Assembly: GCA_003233615.1 (NCBI GenBank)
Contig: QIMB01000464.1
Span: forward strand, 1-8,011
Reading direction: 5' to 3'
DNA from: Nitrospirota bacterium
Lineage (GTDB): Bacteria; Nitrospirota; Nitrospiria; Nitrospirales; UBA8639
DNA length: 8,011 nucleotides
In this document: one piece after another, positions 1-5,723 of the stretch
Position numbering within the stretch: position 1 is the stretch's first letter
How the letters are laid out: the number at the start of each line of letters is the position of its first letter
Made by a program: the position numbers and the translations under genes
The notes under the pieces: generated by a model
Told to the model about the DNA's origin: nothing
The model's database searches: none
The model's input: the letters and a program-made list of their open reading frames with translations, nothing else

Positions 1-732
1 TCACCCCCTTCATCGTACCTTCGCAAATTTCTCAACGTCATTTTCCCGACAACCTGTGTTCATTGCGATACGCCATTATGGGACGATCCAATTCCCTGTG
101 TGTGCCAAACATGCTGGAGCACCCTGGCTCCCATCTCTCAGCCATGTTGTCCACATTGTGGAATCCCCTTTGCCTCACCAGTGGCCTTACAACAGAGTCC
201 TCATCATGAATGCGGGAGATGTCGCGCTCACCCACCAGCCTTTACCCAAGCCTGGAGCCTCTTCCCGTATCAATCCCCACTCAAGGAAGCCATCGCCTTA
301 TTCAAATATCGCGGGAAACCTTCCCTGGCTCAACATTTCATTCAAGCCATGATCCCAGCATTGCCAACCCTTCCCTCCATTGATTTTCTCATGCCCGTTC
401 CCCTCCATCCGCAACGATTGCGAGAACGTGAATACAACCAATCCTTGTTGCTGGCGCATGGCCTGAGTCTGCACCTTCAGATCCCTGTACTGCTATCTTG
501 CCTTCTCAGAATCAGGCCGACAGTCCCACAAACATCCCTCTTAAAAAAAGAGCGACTCACAAATCTTCGCCGGGCCTTCGCCGTAGACGATGCCTCTCGC
601 ATCACAGACCAACGCATCCTCTTGATCGACGATGTGTTCACAACCGGCACCACGCTTCATGAATGCGCCAAAGCACTTCGAAAAGCAGGCTCAGGAGCTG
701 TTTACGGATTGACACTGGCTCGAATGCTTTAA
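1..732 (+). CDS. comF: ComF family protein (phosphoribosyltransferase-like), 5' end outside window
   Basis: ComF proteins pair an N-terminal zinc-binding cysteine region with a type I phosphoribosyltransferase fold; they are linked to DNA uptake and transformation, probably at the cytoplasmic face of the membrane. The frame is open from base 1 and gives 243 residues to the TAA stop, close to normal family length. Numbering from base 1, four Cys pairs are visible (C19/C22, C35/C38, C50/C53, C71/C74). The PRPP-binding loop is LIDDVFTTGTT around residues 208-218, and the segment with REREYNQS precedes it as in the family. A GTG at 100 could be called as the start, but that would remove the C19/C22 pair, so the true start lies upstream of the window. 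No uptake-machinery gene is visible nearby, so a competence role is inferred from family only. Confidence 0.93.
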   Translation, partial: SPPSSYLRKFLNVIFPTTCVHCDTPLWDDPIPCVCQTCWSTLAPISQPCCPHCGIPFASPVALQQSPHHECGRCRAHPPAFTQAWSLFPYQSPLKEAIALFKYRGKPSLAQHFIQAMIPALPTLPSIDFLMPVPLHPQRLREREYNQSLLLAHGLSLHLQIPVLLSCLLRIRPTVPQTSLLKKERLTNLRRAFAVDDASRITDQRILLIDDVFTTGTTLHECAKALRKAGSGAVYGLTLARML

Positions 733-778
733 CCTAAAAACAGTTATTTCGCGCTCAACTGCCGTCTTTAGGTTTAAG
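727..778 (+). terminator. Nested hairpin at the comF stop codon, possible terminator or processing structure
   Basis: The outer arms 727-738 and 767-778 are complementary at 11 of 12 positions (core AACCTAAA / TTTAGGTT). Inside them a second inverted repeat, CAGTT (741-745) and AACTG (757-761), encloses an 11-nt loop. The outer arm contains the comF stop codon. There is no clear T-run directly after it, so a classic rho-independent terminator is not shown; it may stabilise the 3' end. Confidence 0.45.
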
Positions 779-806
779 GGCCAGGCTATGATGTACGATT
801 TTCCTC

Positions 807-835
807 TTTCCTAATCCACCGTTTTACGGTATATA
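807..835 (+). promoter_or_regulatory. Possible sigma70-type promoter for the zinc-ribbon gene
   Basis: TATATA at 830-835 is a good -10 candidate. TTTCCT at 807-812, 17 bp upstream, is a poor -35. A perfect 5-bp inverted repeat (ACCGT-TTT-ACGGT, 818-830) abuts the -10 and could be an operator. The assignment rests on the -10 and on position, about 35 bases before the start codon. Confidence 0.3.
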
Positions 836-869
836 GATTTCACATCTTGAGCGCAGGAGACTCCACCGC

Positions 870-1220
870 ATGCCCATTTATGAATATCGCTGTGACAACT
901 GCGCAAAGCGCAGCACCTACCTCATTCTTCAGGGCCACACAGCAACCCTGTCGTGCAAGCATTGCAAGGGCAAACACTTAGAACGCATTATGTCCTGCTT
1001 CGCGGCACCAAAATCTGAGGAAGCCCGTATGGAAGCGCTCTCCGACCCCAGCAACTTTGGCGATGTCGATGAGAATGATCCTAAGAGCATGGCCCGCTTT
1101 ATGAAAAAAATGGGGAAAGAAATGGGGGAAGACTTAGGAGAAGACTTCGATGAAGCCATCGAGTCGATGGGAGAAGGCGGGACGGAAGAAGATAGCATGA
1201 GTATTCCCGACATGGATTGA
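870..1220 (+). CDS. FmdB family zinc-ribbon protein
   Basis: Small protein of 116 residues that begins MPIYEYRC, the hallmark opening of the FmdB/CxxC_CxxC_SSSS regulatory zinc-ribbon family. C8/C11 and C29/C32 form the expected four-Cys zinc site. The rest is a long, very acidic, Met- and Gly-rich tail (about residues 70-116), predicted to be flexible and without recognised function. FmdB was named from a gene beside formamidase in Methylophilus and proposed as a regulator; in most bacteria the function is unproven. The start is well supported: AGGAG at 855-859 lies 10 bases before the ATG. It appears to be a single-gene unit between the comF hairpin and the mobile element at 1258. Confidence 0.9.
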   Translation: MPIYEYRCDNCAKRSTYLILQGHTATLSCKHCKGKHLERIMSCFAAPKSEEARMEALSDPSNFGDVDENDPKSMARFMKKMGKEMGEDLGEDFDEAIESMGEGGTEEDSMSIPDMD

Positions 1221-1248
1221 GAAGAATAAATATCCAGCTACGTACGGA

Positions 1249-1503
1249 AAGAAAGCGGATCATACAGAATGTATGGTTCGAGCCCTAGAAGGCTCTGCCT
1301 CCACGTGGTCATTCTGAGAGCAACGAAGAATCTGGCTGAACGATGGTGCGCTTGGATTATGCGAGATCCTTCGACTCCGACGGAGCGGAGCCTGTCCTGA
1401 GTGTGCCGAAGGGCTCTGGATGACAAGATGAGGAACGGAGCATCTTAGGGCCTGAACAACATCGAAGAGCTCGAACCATACATTCAGTATGACCAAGAAA
1501 GCG
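1249..1503. repeat. 9-bp target-site duplication flanking the mobile element
   Basis: The sequence AAGAAAGCG occurs at 1249-1257 and again at 1495-1503, exactly flush with both ends of the inverted-repeat element at 1258-1494. This is the pattern left by a transposition event with a 9-bp staggered cut. Removing one copy plus the element gives a plausible undisturbed spacer upstream of mraZ. Confidence 0.85.
1258..1494. mobile_element. Non-autonomous MITE-like element, 237 bp
   Basis: The ends are 26-bp inverted repeats (1258-1283 and 1469-1494) matching at 24 positions; the left end reads GATCATACAGAATG and the right end, inverted, GGTCATACTGAATG. Further inverted pairs lie inside: GCCCTA 1282-1287 with TAGGGC 1446-1451, GTCAT 1308-1312 with ATGAC 1420-1424, and CGAAGAATCT 1324-1333 with AGATCCTTCG 1364-1373 (one mismatch). 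Either strand could therefore fold into a long hairpin. A 9-bp duplication flanks the element. It encodes no transposase; the short minus-strand frames across it yield low-complexity peptides of the LRHTQDRLR type that repeats of this kind commonly produce. It must have been moved by a transposase encoded elsewhere; the family is unknown, although a 9-bp duplication occurs in several IS families, for example IS4 relatives and IS1. Confidence 0.85.
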
Positions 1504-1674
1504 TGTTGTCAGCAAAAAATCCCCACAAAAAGCTTAATAGTCCTCTCCGTATACTACGGACAGTGTGGTCATCAAAAGGAACACCCAAGTTATAAGACTT
1601 GACTTTTGTCCATCTTTGGGTAAGCTACATTCAACTTCTTCACACAACCCGACAGGAAGAAATCGAGACGATTC
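1504..1674 (+). promoter_or_regulatory. mraZ upstream region with weak promoter candidate
   Basis: No gene is seen here. TTGACT (1599-1604) followed 16 bp later by TAAGCT (1621-1626) is a possible but weak promoter. A TCCGTA-TAC-TACGGA inverted repeat lies at 1546-1560. ACCCAA (1583-1588) and TTGGGT (1616-1621) form a short inverted pair around the TTGACT. The regularly spaced GTGGG-type boxes used by MraZ for autorepression in other bacteria are not evident. Confidence 0.3.
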
Positions 1675-2121
1675 ATGAGTAACTTTGCCGGACAATACTA
1701 CTGTAAAATTGACGAAAAAGGCCGCTTCGTTGTCCCGCCACATATTCGGGACAACATCGAAGCCAATGGCAATAGCCTCATGTTTCTCAAGAGCCAAGAT
1801 CTCCCGGTCTTAGCGTACACCAAACCAGAATGGGAAAACCGGCTCGAAATTGCCAAAGAGAAACTCGATGAAGACCAGCGACGACTCTTCATGTACCACA
1901 TGGTATCGGAAGCGACCCTATCGGAAATGGACCGCGCCGGACGCATTCTCATTCCCAGCCGATTACGCAAAGTCATCCCCGTAGATGATGATCAAGAAGT
2001 CGTCATCGTTGGCATGTTCCATCGTTTAGAAATCTGGAACCCCTCAGAATGGCGGCTCTATGCTCGAAAAAACGAAGACATCTACGAACAAAACATAAAC
2101 ATTATTCAAGGCATTCTGTAA
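1675..2121 (+). CDS. mraZ: Transcriptional regulator MraZ
   Basis: MraZ is a DNA-binding protein of the AbrB-like fold that forms ring-shaped oligomers and in studied bacteria represses its own promoter and the division and cell-wall (dcw) cluster. At 148 residues it matches the family (E. coli 152). The two tandem half-domains are both present: KIDEKGRFVVPPHIR at residues 11-25 and DRAGRILIPSRLRK from residue 86, each with the conserved D-x-x-GR core. The ATG at 1675 has only a moderate ribosome-binding site (GAG at about 1665; AGGAAG at 1654-1659 is too far), but it places the GQYYCKID opening as expected. mraZ normally sits directly before rsmH, ftsL and ftsI. Here the next gene is a RusA-type nuclease and then opposite-strand genes, so it is detached from the cluster within this window. 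A mobile element lies 180 bases upstream. Confidence 0.96.
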   Translation: MSNFAGQYYCKIDEKGRFVVPPHIRDNIEANGNSLMFLKSQDLPVLAYTKPEWENRLEIAKEKLDEDQRRLFMYHMVSEATLSEMDRAGRILIPSRLRKVIPVDDDQEVVIVGMFHRLEIWNPSEWRLYARKNEDIYEQNINIIQGIL

Positions 2122-2187
2122 GCCAAGACCACTTCCCCGTCTACCCGACTGATCCAACACCTGACTCGCATCGAACAAAGGCTACTC

Positions 2188-2715
2188 GTGAGACCTATCA
2201 GAATCCCCGCACTTCCCCCTCGCTTGCAGACTGGAAGCAACAACAATGTCCTATTCCTCTCTCGAGCCCGAGCGAGAAGCCATGACCAGGATTGGACCAA
2301 TCTGGGTGGTGATTCCCTCAACTCGCAAGAACTCTTCGTCGTATTGCCACTGCCTCCCAGCATCAACCATCAATATGCGACTGTAAACGGTCGCCGTGTG
2401 CTGTCATCTAAAGGCCGGCACTACAAAAGCGCTGTCGGAAAACATCTCTCTGCTATCATCCACCAATCCCCACACCGTGCGGATTTTTTCGAAGGACTGG
2501 GAACTCATGGCCTCAGTCTCTCGATTCGGTTTTATTTCAAAACCGCGCTACGCAGAGACTTAGATGGTGGGCTGAAAATCACTCAAGATGCCATATGCCA
2601 AGCCATCAACCTCAACGACAATCGCATCACTGAAATTCATCTACACAAGGATATGGACGCCACTCGCCCAAGAATGGAATGCACCCTCGCACTACACCGC
2701 CCCTCAAACACCTAA
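2188..2715 (+). CDS. RusA family crossover-junction endodeoxyribonuclease
   Basis: RusA enzymes are small Mg-dependent dimeric resolvases that cut Holliday junctions; many are phage-derived. The RusA domain covers about residues 50-172. It starts with LPLPPSINHQY and carries RRDLDGGLK at 122-130: D124, D126 and K130 match the spacing of E. coli D70, D72 and K76. D144 in NLNDNRI matches D91, so the catalytic set looks complete. The protein is 175 residues against about 120 for E. coli RusA; the first 48 or so residues are unlike the family. The start is uncertain. GTG 2188 has AAAGG at 2177-2181, but no ATG lies in frame before the domain, and the frame stays open back to the mraZ stop, with which it is in phase. 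CTG codons at 2149, 2161 and 2302 are other options. The 66-bp gap after mraZ suggests possible co-transcription. No phage genes are adjacent. Confidence 0.85.
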   Translation: MRPIRIPALPPRLQTGSNNNVLFLSRARARSHDQDWTNLGGDSLNSQELFVVLPLPPSINHQYATVNGRRVLSSKGRHYKSAVGKHLSAIIHQSPHRADFFEGLGTHGLSLSIRFYFKTALRRDLDGGLKITQDAICQAINLNDNRITEIHLHKDMDATRPRMECTLALHRPSNT

Positions 2716-2811
2716 ATAACATCTCATATTAGTGGTCGGACTCGAATTCAATTCCAAAAATTCCTTATACCATCACACCATCCAAAGCAGGATCCTACGA
2801 AGGCGTGCTAT

Positions 2812-3222
2812 TCATCGCGAGGCAACTGCGCGGGAGAGGGAATGAAGCACGACGGTCAGGGGGTGCTTCATGTTGCGATTGCGTTGATTCGTTAAGGCAG
2901 GAAAATGAAAGCCAATTTTTCGGCCCATGCGATGCCGGACCAGACCTGGCAACCAAATACTATCGCCCAGGTAATGCAGCTTGACGGACACTTTGGCATC
3001 AACGGCCACCGGTGGCACATGATCTTTTAAAAATTCAACGAGCATCCCTTTGGAACTGACATTGATGACCCGCCCTTTGCATACGGTTCCCTGACCGCAA
3101 CGAATCACCACTGGCAAGATTTGTTGTGGCGTGACCAATGTGCGACGGACAGTTCGCCTGTTTTTCTGAGCGACAGGAACGGGCCGGCGGGAATCTACTT
3201 CAAGGAGAGAGGCATTTCGCAT
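2812..3222 (-). CDS. PilZ domain protein (candidate c-di-GMP receptor)
   Basis: PilZ domains bind cyclic di-GMP and pass the signal to motility, exopolysaccharide or transcription machinery. The 136-residue protein has the two binding signatures in order. An RxxxR motif is within RRTVRR (residues 22-27). NVSSKG (54-59) fits the [D/N]xSxxG motif and is followed by the beta-barrel strand pattern MLVEF...VSVKLHYLGDSIWLPGLVRHRMGRKIGFHF. A basic tail of about 25 residues follows. Both motifs being intact favours real ligand binding, though this is inferred. The gene starts two bases after the stop of the STAS gene upstream on the same strand, so the two are almost certainly co-transcribed and translationally coupled. 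No diguanylate cyclase or phosphodiesterase is in the window. Confidence 0.85.
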   Translation of the reverse strand: MRNASLLEVDSRRPVPVAQKNRRTVRRTLVTPQQILPVVIRCGQGTVCKGRVINVSSKGMLVEFLKDHVPPVAVDAKVSVKLHYLGDSIWLPGLVRHRMGRKIGFHFPALTNQRNRNMKHPLTVVLHSLSRAVASR

Positions 3223-3224
3223 AC

Positions 3225-3590
3225 TTATGAATCCAACGGATTGTCATCTGGCGATTCAAACGCCTTCCAGGCTTCATCTTCGCTCTGGAAAATTGGAATC
3301 CATTCATTGATTTCCGTCAACTCAAGAATATCTCGCACAAATCCTACCGGTGCGATGATACCCATCTTGCCGTCAATTCGCAGAAAGCGACGTTGTGCAA
3401 GCACGAGCCACCCCAAGGCCGCACTATCAATAAAGGACACGGCAACCATATTCAGCACGACAAACCGATAGCCTTGGGTAATAGCATGGTCTATCCGCCA
3501 TTTGAAGTCTTGGCGGGCATGTTGGTCAAAGCGCCCCACAAATGTTTCGACCAAGGTATGCTCACTTAAACTGCGTTCGGACACGACCAT
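3225..3590 (-). CDS. STAS domain protein, anti-sigma factor antagonist-like
   Basis: STAS proteins of the SpoIIAA/RsbV type act in partner switching: unphosphorylated, they bind a serine kinase/anti-sigma factor and release its target. The single domain fills the protein. The core VVLNMVAVSFIDSAALGWLVLAQRRF lines up with the family's strand-helix containing DSxGLG. The Ser in FIDSAALG (S60 counting from the upstream ATG at 3602) is at the phosphorylation position of B. subtilis SpoIIAA S58, although the following SG is replaced by AA. I chose ATG 3588-3590 because GGAGGG lies 4-5 bases before it. The ATG four codons upstream (3600-3602) has no well-placed site but is possible. No cognate kinase or PP2C phosphatase is nearby. 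Two bases separate its stop from the PilZ gene, suggesting one signalling unit. Confidence 0.85.
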   Translation of the reverse strand: MVVSERSLSEHTLVETFVGRFDQHARQDFKWRIDHAITQGYRFVVLNMVAVSFIDSAALGWLVLAQRRFLRIDGKMGIIAPVGFVRDILELTEINEWIPIFQSEDEAWKAFESPDDNPLDS

Positions 3591-3644
3591 CCATCCCTCC
3601 ATGCGGTTAAGGCATCTCTCTGTATATCGGCCTTGAGGGAGAAA

Positions 3645-3660
3645 CTCTTAACGTTGAGAG
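3645..3660. promoter_or_regulatory. Palindrome upstream of the STAS-PilZ operon, possible operator
   Basis: CTCTTAACGTTGAGAG is a 16-bp palindrome with one mismatched pair (14 of 16 symmetrical). It lies about 55 bases upstream of the STAS start. On the minus strand, TTGTCA followed 18 bp later by TTAAGA overlaps it and could be a weak promoter. A regulator-binding role is inference. Confidence 0.3.
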
Positions 3661-3702
3661 AGGAAACAGTGACAATGTGTCCGGGATGCAATGTTGAAGA
3701 CG

Positions 3703-4308
3703 TTACGGATGGAGGGAATGTCGAATAACCAGAGCATCGACAAATTGAAAAGGAGCATGTTGCTCAGGATGACTCAGAAAGGGACGGGTAATACGTAGGC
3801 GGATGATATGAATGCCAGCAGCAATCTCATGTTGCGCCTTGAGATGATGCCGGAGAATGCCATCATTTTTTATTGGCCCCATATCGTGGCTCGCGATGAC
3901 GGCATCGTCCACCACCCATTCAAACAGGCCTCCGGCTAGATTGCGCTTATCGTTGGGTGAATGATAGCTCACTGCCACATTCACAGAAAGATCTAACAGC
4001 CCTGCTTCCGTCGTCGTCTGAAAGACCAAACCTCCGCCCTGTTCTGGCTCTGTACCCTGATCATATCGTACTTGCCCCACCTTGAATCTGAGGGCCTTCG
4101 CCCCGACCTCACTTTTCGTCATCTCAAACGAGACAACCTCAGGCCACCCAGCCTTACCTAGAGTTCCATTGGATGTCACAAACGTTTTCCACGGGCCAAT
4201 GGTACCTTTCTCAAAATCAGTCTGGCTCAGGATTGCAGCGTGGCAGAGCCCTATATTTCCCACAACAAGAACACTCCAGATCAAGAACGCCCTACTGATG
4301 GAACACAT
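3703..4308 (-). CDS. Hypothetical exported beta-rich protein
   Basis: Function not recognised. The start chosen (ATG 4306-4308) gives 201 residues with a convincing signal peptide: a short polar N-end with one Arg, a hydrophobic run AFLIWSVLVVGNIGL, and a likely cleavage after CHA (residue 24). The cysteine there lacks the small residue expected just before a lipobox Cys, so a soluble periplasmic or outer-surface protein is more likely than a lipoprotein. The mature part is rich in alternating hydrophobic residues. It opens DFEKGTIGPWKTF, which resembles the first strand of jelly-roll, carbohydrate-binding-module-like domains; this is a resemblance only. The frame continues upstream to an ATG at 4431, but that version would bury the signal peptide 41 residues in and leave only 21 bases before the divergent gene at 4453, so the shorter form is preferred. 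It precedes the STAS-PilZ pair by about 110 bases. Confidence 0.65.
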   Translation of the reverse strand: MCSISRAFLIWSVLVVGNIGLCHAAILSQTDFEKGTIGPWKTFVTSNGTLGKAGWPEVVSFEMTKSEVGAKALRFKVGQVRYDQGTEPEQGGGLVFQTTTEAGLLDLSVNVAVSYHSPNDKRNLAGGLFEWVVDDAVIASHDMGPIKNDGILRHHLKAQHEIAAGIHIIRLRITRPFLSHPEQHAPFQFVDALVIRHSLHP

Positions 4309-4329
4309 GGCTATCCAGCCATGCGTAAA

Positions 4330-4348
4330 AATACTTATTGACAGTATT
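4330..4348. promoter_or_regulatory. Inverted repeat in the divergent intergenic region
   Basis: AATACT (4330-4335) and AGTATT (4343-4348) are separated by 7 bases and overlap a TTGACA at 4338-4343. The location between two divergent exported-protein genes makes it an operator candidate. No matching -10 at 16-18 bp was found for the TTGACA, so no promoter is called. Confidence 0.2.
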
Positions 4349-4452
4349 CGATGAACAATCACAGGGTGTCTGTATTTTTCTAGCTTGTTGGGGTTTTTTT
4401 CAGGTTCCACCTCGGATATGATACCTCTCATTTTTGCCGAGGAGCATTTGTC

Positions 4453-5550
4453 ATGAATTCCCGAATATTAGGGGTTTTTCCACCTTCATTCGCTTACACA
4501 ACAAGCCTCTTTGTCCTATTGCTGTCTCTTGGAATGCATAGCACGCTATCAGCAGCGCCACTTGCGGCCACACGCACTTCAGCCGTTCCCCTCGAACACG
4601 TCCAACATGTGCTGATTAAGACCCTCGCCCTGACAGAACGAGGATTGCAGGATTCATCCGCCCTTCGCCAGGTGGTTGCTGAAATATTTACTCAGGCAGA
4701 ATTCACGCCCGTCCTCAATGTCGACACACCTTACGATATCATGGTGCAAGTCAAATGCGAAGAACGAAAGACCCGGACCGGACGCAGTAAGCATCGTAGA
4801 AGCGGCCATTCGTCGACATCAGCCTCTCGGCTCTGGAAAGGCCCGGTATGTCATATCTCCTATCGTTATCAAGGCAAACCGGCCCATTGGAGTCGGGAAG
4901 TACGAACATCGTTTGATGATCCCAGAAAAGCCGCCAAAACTGTAGGTGCCGCCAACGCAGGATTGTATGCGTTACAAGCATTACAAACCCAATTGACCCA
5001 AGATCCGTTTCTCCTCTATTTGGCTGCTGAGTGGGGACAAACTGATCGCCTCATTCATCTTTTTCACCAGGCAATTGATCGCCTTGACCGTCGTCGCCTC
5101 ATCCTTCAATTACTTGGACCTTTGACTTCGCCCGCTGCTCTGTCGACACTTGAAGAAGCCACACAGGACCCGGAACTGGTTATGACGGCCATTGTCGCTC
5201 TGGGGAATCAAGGTGAAATAGCCATTCCCAGATTGGCAAAGATTTTGGACACGACTGACGTCCCCGAGCAACGACTCACCGCCCTTCAAGCACTCGGGGA
5301 AATTGCCACCCACAGCCAGACGCCGACTCTCTATGATCAATTTGTCCGACAATTAGAGTCCAAAGATCCCCGCTTGCAAACCGTGGCGGTACGTGGCCTT
5401 GGGAAATTAGCTGACCAAAGAGCTATGATGCCCCTAGAAACCCTCAATCTTGAAACCTGGTCCAACCCTTCGACACATGCCGACATCCAAGCCTTACGGG
5501 AAGCTCTCAATTGGAGCCTCTGGCAATTAAACCCCGACACCCATTTCTGA
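4453..5550 (+). CDS. Exported HEAT-repeat protein
   Basis: The 365-residue protein begins with a signal peptide (hydrophobic run about residues 16-28, SLFVLLLSLGM, with likely cleavage near the SAAP at 33-36), so it is exported and acts outside the cytoplasm. Residues about 40-205 form a domain I do not recognise, including a basic, Ser-rich linker (KTRTGRSKHRRSGHSS) and two Cys. Residues about 210-345 carry roughly three to four HEAT-like helical pairs, visible as LEEATQDPELVMTAIVALGNQG, LTALQALGEIA and LQTVAVRGLGKLAD. Such solenoids usually hold proteins together rather than catalyse. The ATG has AGGAG at 4440-4444 with an 8-base spacer. It is divergent from the exported protein at 3703-4308, which may share its control region. 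No partner is evident from the neighbours. Confidence 0.8.
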   Translation: MNSRILGVFPPSFAYTTSLFVLLLSLGMHSTLSAAPLAATRTSAVPLEHVQHVLIKTLALTERGLQDSSALRQVVAEIFTQAEFTPVLNVDTPYDIMVQVKCEERKTRTGRSKHRRSGHSSTSASRLWKGPVCHISYRYQGKPAHWSREVRTSFDDPRKAAKTVGAANAGLYALQALQTQLTQDPFLLYLAAEWGQTDRLIHLFHQAIDRLDRRRLILQLLGPLTSPAALSTLEEATQDPELVMTAIVALGNQGEIAIPRLAKILDTTDVPEQRLTALQALGEIATHSQTPTLYDQFVRQLESKDPRLQTVAVRGLGKLADQRAMMPLETLNLETWSNPSTHADIQALREALNWSLWQLNPDTHF

Positions 5551-5723
5551 GCAACATCGGACCCTTCCTTTGCCCTTTGGTTATTTCTCACATATACTTC
5601 AGTTCTTAGCTCCCCTCCGATACTGCATATATCTATTCTCGGCTTTACTTTGATCGCCAGTCCGACATAGGCTTTTCCTCACAATCAGTTGCATGTATCT
5701 CAACAACGGACAGGCCTGTTCCC
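5551..5723 (+). other. Leader region before the TPR-oxygenase gene
   Basis: No gene, terminator hairpin or clear promoter is seen. A perfect 10-bp palindrome ACAGGCCTGT (5710-5719) covers the likely ribosome-binding AGG (5712-5714) just before the ATG at 5724. Confidence 0.3.

Noticed and set aside
100..732. GTG 100 as the comF start
   Set aside because: The frame stays open to base 1 and upstream codons encode the conserved C19/C22 pair of the ComF zinc site.
1238..1496. Two minus-strand ORFs in the fmdB-mraZ gap
   Set aside because: They lie across the inverted-repeat element, and their peptides (LRHTQDRLR, AHSGQAPLRRS) are typical false products of dispersed repeats.
1504..1674. MraZ autorepression boxes
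   Set aside because: Scattered GGG/CCC triplets occur on both strands but not as regularly spaced GTGGG-type repeats.
2716..2811. Terminator between the convergent rusA and PilZ genes
   Set aside because: No stem with a T-run was found on either strand in this gap.
4338..4343. Perfect TTGACA as a promoter for the HEAT protein gene
   Set aside because: No acceptable -10 at 15-19 bp downstream.
4309..4431. N-terminal extension of the exported protein to ATG 4431
   Set aside because: It would place the signal peptide internally, has no ribosome-binding site and nearly abuts the divergent gene.
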